Counted from the stretch's first letter, positions 30,347 through 39,750 are shown. The stretch: 64,000 nucleotides of DNA from DATAGF01 sp963835685 (GCA_963835685.1 CAWIGI010000014.1:186001-250000), one strand, 5' to 3'. Made by a program: numbers and translations. The notes: generated by a model not told the origin, from the letters alone.

Positions 30347-31214
30347 ATGGAATTCACGGACGTCGAGCAGCTTCAGGAGGCCCTGGCGCGCGAGCGCTAC
30401 ATCGCGGACCGGGGCCTCGCCGTGTCCGTCTACCTCGCCCTCGCCCTGCGCCGCCCGCTGCTGCTCGAGGGCGAGCCGGGGGTCGGCAAGACGGAGGTCG
30501 CGCGCACCCTCGCGCGGGTCCTGCCCGCGCAGCTCATCCGGCTCCAGTGCTACGAGGGGATCGACGCGGGCCAGGCGCTGTACGAGTGGAACTACTCGCG
30601 CCAGCTGCTCTACGCGCGGACCCTGCAGGAGGGCTCCCTCGACCCCGACCGGAAGGCGGCCGAGCTGTACGGCCCGGAGTTCCTGGTGGAGCGGCCCCTG
30701 CTGGCGGCCGTGCGCGCCGGATCCGGCGCCGTGCTGCTGGTCGACGAGCTCGACCGCGCGGACGAGGAGTTCGAGGCGTTCCTGCTCGAGGTGCTGGCCG
30801 ACGCGGCCGTGACGATCCCCGAGATCGGGACCGTCACCGCCGAGTCGCCCCCGGTCGTGGTGCTCACCTCGAACCGCACCCGCGAGCTTCACGACGCCCT
30901 CAAGCGCCGCTGCCTGTACCACTGGATCGACTACCCGGAGCGGGAGCGCGAGGTCCAGATCATCAGGCTGCGCGCGCCGGAGGCTGAGCCGGGCCCTCGC
31001 CGAGTCGGTCGCCGAGCTCGTCGGCCGGCTCCGCACGCTGGACCTCGCCAAGCCCCCGGGCCCGGCCGAGGCGATCGACTGGACGCGCGCGCTCGCCGCG
31101 CTCGGCATCGGCTCCGTGGACGCCGACTCCGTCGGCGACACGCTCGGCTGGGCGGTCAAGGGCCGCGACGACCTGGCGATCGCGCGGCGCGCGCTCCCGG
31201 AGCTGCTGGGCTGA
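30347..31214 (+). pseudogene. MoxR-family AAA ATPase (CoxD-like), one frame break
   Basis: ATG 30347. Walker A LLLEGEPGVGKTEVARTLA, Walker B AVLLVDELDRADEEFEAFL and sensor segment VVVLTSNRTRELHDALKRR are typical of MoxR/CoxD. The frame breaks near 30984; with one base removed it reads LSRALAESVAELVGRL and ends RRALPELLG at 31214. CoxD partners with CoxE to mature the Mo-Cu or Mo centre. Coupled to the next gene by TGATG. Divergent from the xdhC-cox operon. Confidence 0.9.
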
Positions 31215-32314
31215 TGAGCTCCGCCGCCGGCACGGAGCCGCTCGGCCGCATCCGCGATCTGGCCGAGGCGCTCCGCGCCGCCGGGGTGCCGGTCGGGACC
31301 GGGCGCCTCCTGAGCCTGGCGCGCGCCGCCCAAGCGGTGGGTCCCGACGACCTCTACTGGGCCGCCCGGGCGACCCTGATCTCGCGCCGTGAGGACCTGG
31401 CCGCCTTCCACCGCGCCTTCGCGTCCGTGTTCGGGCTGCCCGACCGGCCGCCGCCGGGACCGCAGCCGGTCCCCGACCGCCGCCAGCGCGTCACCGTGCC
31501 GGCCGACCTGGGCGCGGCCGCCGCGGTCGACGGCTCGGCCGACACCGCGCTGGCCAGCCCGGTCGAGACGCTGCGCCGCAAGGACTTCGCGGGCTGCACC
31601 GATGCCGAGCTGGCCCAGATCGCGCGCCTGATGGCCCGCCTGCGGGTGCGGGCCCCCGAGCGGCGCACGCGCCGCCGCCGGCCGGCGCGGTCGGGCGACC
31701 CGGACCTGCGCCGCACCCTGCGCCGGGCGATGCGCACGGGGGGCGAGCCGATCGAGCGGGCCTGGCGGCGGCGGCGCGTCCAGCGGCGGCGGCTGCTGCT
31801 CGTCCTCGACGTCTCCGGCTCCATGTCCACCTACTCGCGCTCGCTCGCGCTCTTCGCCCACGCGTCGCTGCGCGCGGGCCCCGGCGACTGGGAGGCCTTC
31901 GCCTTCGGCACGCGCCTCACGCGGATGACGCGGGCGCTGTCGGTCGCCGACGCCGACGTCGCGATCGCCGCGGCGGCCGCCGAGGTGGCCGACTGGGACG
32001 GCGGGACCCGCATCGGCGCGTCGCTCAAGCGCCTGATCGACGAGCACGGCCGCACCCGGGCGGTGCGCGGGGCGACCTGCGTGATCCTGTCGGACGGCCT
32101 CGACGTGGGCGACCCCGAGCTCCTCGGCGAGCAGATGGCGCGCCTCTCGCGCCTGGCCCACCGCGTCGTCTGGCTCAACCCGCTCAAGGGCCACGACGCC
32201 TACGAGCCCCTCGCCCGCGGCATGGCGAGCGCCCTGCCCCACGTCAACGTCTTCCGCCCCGGCCACAACCTGCAGAGCCTGGAGGAGGTCGCCGACGTGA
32301 TCGCCCGGCTCTGA
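31214..32314 (+). CDS. VWA-domain protein, CoxE-like
   Basis: 366 aa from ATG 31214. Basic, Arg-rich centre (about residues 145-190), then a von Willebrand A domain with MIDAS motif LVLDVSGSMSTYS and later threonine/aspartate positions (DWDGGTRIGASL and LSDGLDVGDPELL). CoxE acts with the MoxR/CoxD ATPase in metal-centre assembly of CO-dehydrogenase-type enzymes. One-base overlap with moxR. Confidence 0.9.
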   Translation: MSSAAGTEPLGRIRDLAEALRAAGVPVGTGRLLSLARAAQAVGPDDLYWAARATLISRREDLAAFHRAFASVFGLPDRPPPGPQPVPDRRQRVTVPADLGAAAAVDGSADTALASPVETLRRKDFAGCTDAELAQIARLMARLRVRAPERRTRRRRPARSGDPDLRRTLRRAMRTGGEPIERAWRRRRVQRRRLLLVLDVSGSMSTYSRSLALFAHASLRAGPGDWEAFAFGTRLTRMTRALSVADADVAIAAAAAEVADWDGGTRIGASLKRLIDEHGRTRAVRGATCVILSDGLDVGDPELLGEQMARLSRLAHRVVWLNPLKGHDAYEPLARGMASALPHVNVFRPGHNLQSLEEVADVIARL

Positions 32315-32346
32315 GCTCGCACCGGCTCCCGCCGGCGCTGGTCTCC

Positions 32347-34283
32347 ATGACCGGCTTCCTGCCGTGGATCGTCTACTGGATCCTGGTCGGGAACGTCTCG
32401 TTCACGACGTCGATCCTGGTGACCCTCGGCGTCGCCGTGGCGGTCAACGCGGCCACCTATGCCCGCACGCGCTCGTTCAAGCTCTTCGAGGCGGGGGCGA
32501 TCGCGATCTTCGTCGCGCTGCTGATCGTGTCGCTGGTCGGCGAGGAGAGCTTCCTCGAGCGCTGGATCCAGCCGCTGTCGAACCTCGGCATCCTCGTCCT
32601 CGCCCTCGCGACGGTCGCGGCCGGGCGGCCCTTCACGCTCGAGTACGCCCGGGAGTCGGTGCCGCCGGAGGTGCAGGCGACGGCCGGCTTCGGCTACGTC
32701 AACCGGCTGCTGACGTGGGTGTGGATCGGCGCCTTCGCGATCATGACCCTCGTCTCGTTCATCCCGCCGGTCGTGCAGGGGGAGGCCACCATCCGCGACG
32801 GCGCCAGCACCCTGTCGATCGTCTGCTACTGGGTGATCCCGTTCTCGGTGCTCGCGCTCGCCGGGATCGTCACGGCGAAATTCCCCGACTGGCTCGTGGG
32901 GAGCATCGACCGGCAGCTCGCCCCGGCCGAGCGGGCACCGCGCACGCCGGCGCCGCCCGCCGCGCCGGTGGGCGAGGCGCGCCACGGCGGCCTGCGGCTC
33001 GCGCTGTCCCCGGCCGCGGCGCCGCTCGACGCGTCGCTCGACGTCAGCCTGGAGGGCGCGCCGCCCGGCGCCGACGTGACCCTCGGCGCCGTGGCCGCCG
33101 ACGCGTTCGGCACGCCGTGGCGCTCGGATCTGACCCTGACGGCCGACGGGGCGGGGCGGGTCGCGGCCGACGCCGCGGCGCTCCTGTGGTCGATGGAGCC
33201 GTCGTCGGCGGAGCCGGTCGGCATCTTCGCGCCCGCGGCCGAGCCCTTCGCCCTGACCGTCCGGGCCGAGGCCGGCGACGGCGTCGTCGAGTGCAGCGCG
33301 GTCCGCGGGGCCGCGCCGGGGGTGCGCCGCATCGCCGTGAGCGAGGGCGAGGTCGTGGGCGAGCTCCACCTCCCCGCCGGCGACGGCCCCCACCCCGGGG
33401 TGCTCGTGCTCCCGGGCTCGGAGGGCGGCCTCGACTCCCAGGCGTCCCTGGCGACCCTGCTCGCGGTCCAGGGGTACGCCGCGCTCGTGCAGGGTTACGT
33501 CGGCGTCGAGGGGCTCGAGGACCACGTCGTGGCGATCCCGCTCGAGCGCCTGGCGGCGGGCGTCCGGGCGCTGGCGGCCCGCCCGGAGGTGGACGGGGCG
33601 CGCCTCGGCGCGATGGCGATCTCGAAGGGCTCCGAGGCGCTCCTGGCCACCGCGGCCGCGTTCCCCGACCTTCCGCTGTCGGCCCTGGTGCTGCTGTCGC
33701 CGTCGAGCGTGGCGTGGCAGGCCGTCGGCGGCGACGGCGCGGTCCCCGGCGTCGGCTCGTGGACGCTCGTCGGCGAGCCGCTGCCCTTCCTGGCCGTCCA
33801 CGAGGAGGGGCTCATGCCGCAGTTCCTCCGCAACGCCGTCTTCGCCCGCGCGGAGCGGCGCCGGCACGAGCCGGCCCTCATCCACCTGACCGCCAGCTAC
33901 GCCCCCGGGCTCGAGGACGCCGGCGAGCGCGACCGGGCCGCCATCGCCGCCGAGCGCGTGGCGGTGCCGCTGCTGCTGGGCGCCGGCGAGGACGACCAGC
34001 TCTGGCCCTCCGCCCGCATGGCCCGCGACATCGCGGCCCGCCGCCGGGGGATGACCCCGTCGCAGCCCGACCGGCTCGTGATCCTTCCCGGCGCCGGGCA
34101 CCTCCTGCGCCCCCCGCTGCTGCCCACCGCCGGCGCCTGGCGGGACGGCATCGCCTTCGGCGGCCGCCCCGGCGAGATGGCCGCCGGCCACGCGCGCCTC
34201 TGGGAGGACGTCCTCGCCTTCCTCGGCGAGCACGTCCGCGGGATGCCTGCACCTGGCCAGTGTGGGCCAGTTGCGCGGTTTAG
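32347..34283 (+). CDS. membrane domain fused to acyl-CoA thioester hydrolase/BAAT-like hydrolase
   Basis: ATG 32347. The first 195 residues form about five hydrophobic segments (FLPWIVYWILVG, ILVTLGVAVAVN and AIAIFVALLIVSLVG among them). A BAAT N-terminal-like beta domain follows (about 215-320), then an alpha/beta hydrolase: nucleophile Ser in AMAISKGSEALLAT, Asp in LGAGEDDQLWPS and His in LPGAGHLLRPP. The frame has no stop until 35661, opposite mocA; the nearest alternative-frame stop is 34283, so the C-terminus is uncertain and probably disturbed by a base error. Possible role: hydrolysis or transfer of an acyl thioester at the membrane. Confidence 0.72.
34249..34274. terminator. hairpin between convergent genes
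   Basis: Arms GCACCTGGCC and GGCCAGTTGC pair at 9 of 10 positions around a 6-base loop, at the convergent ends of the BAAT-like gene and mocA. No T-run. Candidate bidirectional transcription end. Confidence 0.4.
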
Positions 34284-34302
34284 CGCGGGCGCCGGTGGCC
34301 GA

Positions 34303-35331
34303 TCAGCCCGGCTCGCGTTCGCCGGACAGGAGGGCCTCCAGCCGGTCGAAGGCGTCGGTCCAGCCGTCGCGGTGCAGGGCCCGCCGCGGCTCGGTGGCGA
34401 AGGGGCGCTGCTCGAGCTCGACCTCGGTCGAGTCCTCGAGCGGTCGAAGCTCCAGCGCCACGACGTTCGGCCGGTCGTCCGGGTCGGGCGTCTCCCACTC
34501 GAAGCTGAAGGCGAGGCGCGCGGGACGCTCCACCTCGCGGAACTCCCCGGCCAGGTGGAAGGCGTCACCCTCGGGCGGCTGCATCAGGATGCGGTAGCGG
34601 CCCCCGGGTCGCGGATCGAGCTCGATCATCGGCGCCGTGAACCCGCGCGGCCCCCACCATTCCGCCAGCAGCTCCGGCGTGGTGAAGGCGTCGAAGACCC
34701 GCTCGCGGGGGGCGGGGAGCACCCGCGTGAGCCGGAGGACGAGCCCGCGGGCGAGGAGGCGCTCGTAGTCCTCGGACGTGTCAACGTCCTCGGGCGGGTC
34801 GCCCCCGACCTCGGCGAGGTCGACGACGCCGAGGTGGCTCGCGACCAGCTCGCGCGCGCCGACGTCGCCGCGCAGCATCTCGATCCCGGACCACGTCGAG
34901 CGGGACAGGAGGACCGGGTGCGCCGGCCGCCCGCGGTAGGCGGCCCGCACGACCGGGGAGCCGTGGACCCAGAACCAGTCGATCACCGCGCGGATGGCGT
35001 CCGGGCGCACCTCCGGCTGGTCGGCGAGGAGGATCACGGCCGCGCGCGAGCCCTCCGGGGCCGCGTCGAGGCCGGCGCGCAGCGACGTCGACTGGCCCTC
35101 CGCGTGGCGGGGGTTGAACACGATCTCGACGCCGGGCGGTCCCTCGATCGCCGCGGCGATCTCCTCGCACGCGTGCCCCAGCACGATCCGCAGGTCGATG
35201 ATGCCCGCCGCCGCCGCCGCGTCGATCGGGTGCTGGAGCAAAGGCTTGCCCGCGAGCGGGAGGAGCTGCTTGACGCGGCCCCCCATGCGCCGCCCCTCGC
35301 CGGCCGCCAGCACGATGGCGCAGACGCTCAC
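34303..35331 (-). CDS. MocA-type Mo-cofactor nucleotidyltransferase fused to an AHSA1/SRPBCC domain
   Basis: 342 aa from GTG 35331. N-terminal half: CAIVLAAGEGRRMGGRVKQLL (molybdenum cofactor cytidylyltransferase motif), LPLAGKPLLQHPID and LLADQPEVRPDAI. From about residue 205 the chain continues in frame into an AHSA1-like SRPBCC domain: RVLPAPRERVFDAFTTPELL and AEWWGPRGFTAPM. MocA makes the molybdopterin cytosine dinucleotide used by CoxL/XDH enzymes, matching the cox operon. The fusion may be real or may reflect a lost stop between two genes (around RLLARGLVLRL). Confidence 0.82.
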   Translation of the reverse strand: MSVCAIVLAAGEGRRMGGRVKQLLPLAGKPLLQHPIDAAAAAGIIDLRIVLGHACEEIAAAIEGPPGVEIVFNPRHAEGQSTSLRAGLDAAPEGSRAAVILLADQPEVRPDAIRAVIDWFWVHGSPVVRAAYRGRPAHPVLLSRSTWSGIEMLRGDVGARELVASHLGVVDLAEVGGDPPEDVDTSEDYERLLARGLVLRLTRVLPAPRERVFDAFTTPELLAEWWGPRGFTAPMIELDPRPGGRYRILMQPPEGDAFHLAGEFREVERPARLAFSFEWETPDPDDRPNVVALELRPLEDSTEVELEQRPFATEPRRALHRDGWTDAFDRLEALLSGEREPG

Positions 35332-35392
35332 GCGGCGGCCCCCGGGGATAGCGTCCCGGAGGACAGGTACACCGCGGACGACTGGAGGACGC

Positions 35393-35602
35393 ATGAGGAT
35401 CAGCGCACGCAACCAGCTGCCGGGCCGGGTCACCGGCATCACGAGCGGCGAAGCGATCGCCAACGTCGAGATCGACGTCGGCGGGCAGCGCCTGGTCGCC
35501 TCGATCACCGTCGAGGCGGTCCAGGAGCTCGGCATCGCCGAGGGGAGCGACGTCACCGCGGTGATCAAGGCGTCCGACGTGATGATCGGAGTCTCGCACT
35601 AG
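35393..35602 (+). CDS. mop: molbindin (single TOBE domain)
   Basis: 69 aa from ATG 35393 with a GGAGG 5 bases upstream. Sequence MRISARNQLPGRVTGITSGE, then VASITVEAVQELGI and AVIKASDVMIGV, is the canonical Mop fold. Oligomers bind and store molybdate in the cytoplasm. Divergent from mocA and 69 bases upstream of the regulator. Confidence 0.95.
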   Translation: MRISARNQLPGRVTGITSGEAIANVEIDVGGQRLVASITVEAVQELGIAEGSDVTAVIKASDVMIGVSH

Positions 35603-35663
35603 AACCCCGCGGGGGGGCGCGGGCCGCTCGGCTTGCGCCGCCCCGGGGCCCTGGGCGATAGTA

Positions 35664-35680
35664 CCTAGGCAATGCCTAGG
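35664..35680. promoter_or_regulatory. operator-like palindrome containing the regulator's start codon
   Basis: CCTAGGC, 3 bases, GCCTAGG: a perfect 7-base inverted repeat whose spacer and right arm include the ATG at 35672. No ribosome-binding site precedes it, so the transcript may be leaderless. Binding by the encoded regulator would block transcription start, a simple autoregulatory switch for mod genes. Confidence 0.65.
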
Positions 35681-36052
35681 CAGCGATTCGTTCCCGCGGG
35701 TGAGGCCGCTCAGGTGCTCGGCATCAGCCTCGACACGCTGCGCCGCTGGGATCGCCAGGGACGGATCAGGGTACGGCGCGACCACGCGAACCGCCGGCTC
35801 GTCCCCGCATCGGAGATCGACCGCCTTCGCGGCCGCGCTCCCGGCGGGGGCCTGTCCGCCCGCAACCGGCTTCGCGGGGAGGTGCGCGAGGTGAGGATCG
35901 AGGGGATGGTCGCGCAGGTCGAGATCGAGGTGCGCGAGCCCGCGCGAGTCGTGGCACTCGTCACGCGCGAGGCGGTCGAGGAGCTCGGCCTGCGGCCGGG
36001 CGACACCGCGAGCGCCGTCATCAAGGCCACGTCCGTGATGGTGGAGCGGTGA
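35672..36052 (+). CDS. MerR/excisionase-type HTH fused to a TOBE domain, molybdate regulator
   Basis: 126 aa. N-terminal HTH RFVPAGEAAQVLGISLDTLR with the wing HANRRLVPASEIDRL. From about residue 60 comes a Mop/TOBE domain: LSARNRLRGEVREVRIEG and AVIKATSVMVER, strikingly like the adjacent molbindin. Likely senses molybdate and controls modABC, as ModE does with a different HTH. Its start codon lies inside a palindrome. The stop overlaps modA by 4 bases. Confidence 0.85.
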   Translation: MPRQRFVPAGEAAQVLGISLDTLRRWDRQGRIRVRRDHANRRLVPASEIDRLRGRAPGGGLSARNRLRGEVREVRIEGMVAQVEIEVREPARVVALVTREAVEELGLRPGDTASAVIKATSVMVER

Positions 36053-36831
36053 GCGCCGCGGGCGCCCGCCGCCGTCTCCTCGCCGCGCTGGCGCTCGTCG
36101 CGCTGGCCCTCGTGGCGCTCGGCGTCATGGCGGGTTGCGGCGACGATGACGACGACGAGGGCGGCGCCACCCAACCGGCCTCGTCGCTCACCGTCTTCGC
36201 CGCCGCCTCGCTCACGGATGTCTTCCCCCAGATCGAGCCGGACGCCGAGTACAACTTCGCCGCCTCGGACACCCTGGCGACCCAGATCCGCGAGGGCGCT
36301 CCGGCCGACGTCTACGCCGCGGCAAACGAGCGGCTCCCGAACGAGCTCTTCGACGAGGGGCTGGTCAACCAGCCGGTCACCTTCGCCACCAACGAGCTCG
36401 TGCTGCTGGTGCAGACGGGCAACCCAAAGGGCATCCAGGGGGTGGCGGACCTCCAGAAGGAGGGCGTGACCTTCGTGATGGCCGACGAGGGCGTGCCGGT
36501 GGGCGACTACACCCGCGAGGTGCTCGCCAACCTCGACCAGTCCGACCTCGTGGGCAGGGCCGCCAGCCAGGAGGACGACGTGCGCGCGGTGACGGGGAAG
36601 GTGGCGCTCGGCGAGGCCGATGCCGGCTTCGCCTACGCGACGGACGCGCTCGCGGTCGCCGAGGACGTCGAGGCGGTGGAGATCCCGGCCGGCGCGCAGC
36701 CGCCGATCAACTACGGCATCGCGGTGGTCGCCGACAGCGAGGACAACGAGGCCGCCCAGGCCTTCGTCGACGCGGTGCTCTCGCCGGCCGGCCAGGGAGC
36801 CCTTCGGGCCGCCGGCTTCGGCCTTCCGTGA
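36049..36831 (+). CDS. modA: molybdate ABC transporter substrate-binding lipoprotein ModA
   Basis: 260 aa from GTG 36049. Signal peptide with lipobox (VALGVMAGC), then an acidic linker DDDDDE. Periplasmic-type binding protein features: SLTVFAAASLTDVFPQIE, PADVYAAANERLPNELFDEG and ALGEADAGFAYATDALAV. Captures molybdate or tungstate outside the membrane. Coupled to the regulator and to modB (4-base overlaps). Confidence 0.95.
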   Translation: MSAAGARRRLLAALALVALALVALGVMAGCGDDDDDEGGATQPASSLTVFAAASLTDVFPQIEPDAEYNFAASDTLATQIREGAPADVYAAANERLPNELFDEGLVNQPVTFATNELVLLVQTGNPKGIQGVADLQKEGVTFVMADEGVPVGDYTREVLANLDQSDLVGRAASQEDDVRAVTGKVALGEADAGFAYATDALAVAEDVEAVEIPAGAQPPINYGIAVVADSEDNEAAQAFVDAVLSPAGQGALRAAGFGLP

Positions 36832-37661
36832 GGGGGAGGGGCTTCGAGGCGGTCCAGGGGGCCGCGCTCGCCCTGACGCTGGCGTTCCTGCTGCTGCCCC
36901 TGGCGGCCATCTTCATCCGGCCCGGGCTGGCCGAGATCTACCGCCAGCTCGGCTCGGAGGTGGTGGTCGACGCCCTCGTGGTGACGGTGAAGACGAGCCT
37001 CATCGCGCACGCCATCGTGCTGCTGGTCGGCACGCCCGCCGCGTACCTCGTCGCCCGCCGTCGCTTCGCCGGGCGGGACCTCGTCGTGTCGGTGCTGGAG
37101 CTCCCGCTCGTGCTGCCGCCCGCCGTCGCGGGCATCGGGATGCTGGCGGCGTTCGGGCGCCGGGGGCTGCTCGGCGAGACCTTCGAGGTGCTCGGAATCA
37201 GCGTCTCCTTCACGCAGACCGCGGTGATCATGGCCATCGTCTTCGTGTCGGCCCCCTTCCACATCCGCGGCGCGATCGCCGCCTTCGAGGCGATCGACGC
37301 CGACCTGATCGCCGCCGCGCGCACCCTCGGCGCCCACCCGTTCCGGGTCTTCTGGCGCATCGCCCTGCCCCTGGCCGCCGCCGGGCTGGGCGCGGCATCG
37401 ACGCTCGCGTTCGCGCGCGGTCTGGGAGAGTTCGGCGCCACGATCATCTTCGCCGGGAGTATCCAGGGCCGCACGCAGACCCTCCCCCTCGCGATCTACG
37501 CCGAGTTCGACCGCAACTTCGACCGCGCCCTCGCCATCGGCGCGCTGCTCATCGTCGTCAGCATCGTCATCCTGTTCGCCGCCAAGGTGGTGCCCCGCTG
37601 GACCCGCTGGCTGTCGACATCGCCGTCCCCCTCCGCAACTTCGAGCTCGCCGTACGCCTGA
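36828..37661 (+). CDS. modB: molybdate ABC transporter permease ModB
   Basis: 277 aa, about six transmembrane helices. Permease EAA loop: AARTLGAHPFRVFWRIALPL. FARGLGEFGATIIFAGS is characteristic of ModB. Forms the membrane channel with ModA and ModC. The 3' end overlaps the probable modC start. Confidence 0.96.
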   Translation: MRGRGFEAVQGAALALTLAFLLLPLAAIFIRPGLAEIYRQLGSEVVVDALVVTVKTSLIAHAIVLLVGTPAAYLVARRRFAGRDLVVSVLELPLVLPPAVAGIGMLAAFGRRGLLGETFEVLGISVSFTQTAVIMAIVFVSAPFHIRGAIAAFEAIDADLIAAARTLGAHPFRVFWRIALPLAAAGLGAASTLAFARGLGEFGATIIFAGSIQGRTQTLPLAIYAEFDRNFDRALAIGALLIVVSIVILFAAKVVPRWTRWLSTSPSPSATSSSPYA

Positions 37662-38656
37662 CCGTCGGCGGCGAGCCGGTGGCGCTCGTCGGGCCCTCGG
37701 GGGCGGGCAAGTCAACGATCCTGAGGGCGATCGCGGGGCTGGTGCGCCCACGCGCCGGGCGGATCGCCCTGGGCGACGAGGTGTGGTTCGACGGGGAGCG
37801 GCGCCGCCATCTGCCCCCCGAGGACCGCGCCGTCGGCTACCTCTTCCAGGACTACGCGCTCTTCCCGCACATGAACGTGGAGCGCAACGTGGCCTTCGGC
37901 GGCCGTGGCCGCGCGGGCGACCTGCTCGAGCGGCTCGGGATCGCCCACCTGGCCCGCGCCCGCCCGCCGACGCTGTCGGGCGGGGAGCGCCAGCGCGTCG
38001 CCCTCGCGCGCGCCCTCGCGCGCGAGCCGCGCGTGCTGCTGCTCGACGAGCCCACCGCGGCGCTCGACGCCGAGACGCGGCTGTCGGTGCGGGCCGAGCT
38101 CGCGGCCATCCTGCGCGAGCTCGCCCTGCCGGCGCTGGTGGTGACGCACGACTTCGAGGAGGCCGGCACGCTGGCCCGCACGGTCGGCGTGCTCGTCAAC
38201 GGGCGGGTGCGGCAGGAGGGGACCCCGGCCGAGCTCATCGCCGCGCCCGCGGACCCGTTCGTGGCGCGGCTCACCGGCGCGAACCTCCTGCCCGGCACGG
38301 CCCGCCCGGCCGGGGACCTCACGGTCGTCGAGCTCGAGGGCGGCGGGGTCGTCCGCTCGAGCGACGCGGCCTCAGGGCGCGTCGCGGTCGTCGTCCACCC
38401 CTGGGACGTGACCGTGGCGCTCGCCGCCGCCGACGACTCCGCCCTGAACCACATCGGCGGGCTGGTGGGGTCGGTGGTCCCCGTCGCGAACCGCGTCCGT
38501 GTGACGATCGGCGCGCTCACCGCGGAGATCACGGCAGACTCCGCGCGGCGGCTGGGCCTCGCGCCCGGCCTGCGGGCGTTCGGGAGCTTCAAGGCGACGG
38601 CGACGCGGCTGGTGCCGCTGCCGCCGTTCGATGCGGGGTCGAACGGGCAGCCCTAG
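37607..38656 (+). CDS. modC: molybdate ABC transporter ATP-binding protein ModC
   Basis: About 349 aa. The start is uncertain: no ATG or GTG fits, and CTG 37607 gives LAVDIAVPLRNFELAVRL, the usual N-terminus. Walker A LVGPSGAGKSTIL, Q-loop YLFQDYALFPHMNVE, signature LSGGERQRVALARAL and Walker B VLLLDEPTAALD are complete. A C-terminal TOBE domain runs from about residue 280 (ALNHIGGLVGSVVPVANRV). Powers molybdate import. Overlaps modB by 55 bases. Confidence 0.93.
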   Translation: MAVDIAVPLRNFELAVRLTVGGEPVALVGPSGAGKSTILRAIAGLVRPRAGRIALGDEVWFDGERRRHLPPEDRAVGYLFQDYALFPHMNVERNVAFGGRGRAGDLLERLGIAHLARARPPTLSGGERQRVALARALAREPRVLLLDEPTAALDAETRLSVRAELAAILRELALPALVVTHDFEEAGTLARTVGVLVNGRVRQEGTPAELIAAPADPFVARLTGANLLPGTARPAGDLTVVELEGGGVVRSSDAASGRVAVVVHPWDVTVALAAADDSALNHIGGLVGSVVPVANRVRVTIGALTAEITADSARRLGLAPGLRAFGSFKATATRLVPLPPFDAGSNGQP

Positions 38657-38669
38657 GAGATCCCCGGCG

Positions 38670-39750
38670 CTACCCGCTCGCGCGTTGCGCCCGGCGGCGC
38701 GGGGCGCGGCCGAGCAGGAGGTCGCGCGCCGCGTTCAGGGCCACGGTGAGCCCCTCGGCCTGCCGCCGGATGGCGGGGTGGAGGCCGGCCACCCGGTCGG
38801 GGTGGCAGCGCGAGACCTGGTCGCGGTAGGCGCGATCGACCTCCGCCGGAGGGGCCCCCGCCTCCAGACCGAGCAGGGCGGCGGCCTCGCCGGCGCTGCG
38901 CGGCAGCGGCACCTGGCCGTTGGGGGCGGGCGACGGCACGGGCCGGACGCGCCGCCGGCGGGCGCGCTCGGCGGCCACCGACGCCCGCTCCTCGGCCAGG
39001 GCCGCGCGCTCCTCCATCAACCGCTCGCGCTCCTCGGCGACCTCGCGCGCCAGCCTCACGAGGCGGCGGTCGCGGGCGGCCGGGTCCTCGCGCAGGGCGC
39101 CCAGCATGGCCTCGGGGTCGAGGTCGGCGGGCCGGTCGTCCGGCACGTCCCAACCGGGCCCGGCGTCGCCGCGCCGGATCGCCCCGATGACATCGGCCAG
39201 GGACGTGTGGGCGCGGTTGCCGAGCGACGGCCCCTCCGAGGGACCGAGGCGCACCAGCCGCACCGACTCCCAGCCGGGCTCGATGATGAACGCCGCCGAG
39301 GACCGCCCGGCAAGCAGGACGCGGCGCCGCGGCCGGGCGCGGTGGCCCAGGATCGCGAAGCGCGCGTCCCGGTCGTCCGCGCCCGACAGGGCGGCCAGCT
39401 CGTCTGCGAGGTCCTCCAGCCGCCGCGCCACCTCGCGGCCGTCGGGGCCCTCGGCCGGCGCCTCGAGCGCCGCGGCCAGCGCCTCGTCCCGGCCGCGGGC
39501 GTCGGCCGCCTGGCCGGCCGCGAGCACGCCCCACCAGCGGGCCCAGGGGTCGTCGCGGCTCGGCGCGCTCCAGGGCCACGGCCGCCGCAGCCGGGTGGTC
39601 GAGTGCCAGGAGCGTCGCCGCGAGACCGGTCGCCGCCCGCGGCGAGTCGCCCATCGCGGACGACGCCGCAAGCAGCGCCACCTGGCGCCAGCGGCGCTCG
39701 GTACCGCGGGCGGGGGCGTGCCCGGCGGCGGCGATGAAGGGGTCGATCAC
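38670..39750 (-). pseudogene. J-domain (DnaJ-like) protein with novel N-terminal region, one frame break
   Basis: ATG 39750 (MIDPFIAAAGHAPARGTERR). The frame breaks near 39560; with one base removed it continues RDDPWARWWGVLAAGQAAD. The centre (about 110-190) is predicted alpha/beta with no family I know. An Arg/Glu-rich coiled coil is followed by a C-terminal J-domain, DQVSRCHPDRVAGLHPAIRR, with the HPD motif. J-domain last is unusual for DnaJ, which has it first. Possibly a DnaK co-chaperone with a dedicated client domain. Confidence 0.72.

Noticed and set aside
32347..35661. Single 1104-codon frame covering the BAAT-like gene and the mocA antisense strand
   Set aside because: The part beyond about 34283 is antisense to mocA and has no protein-like sequence.
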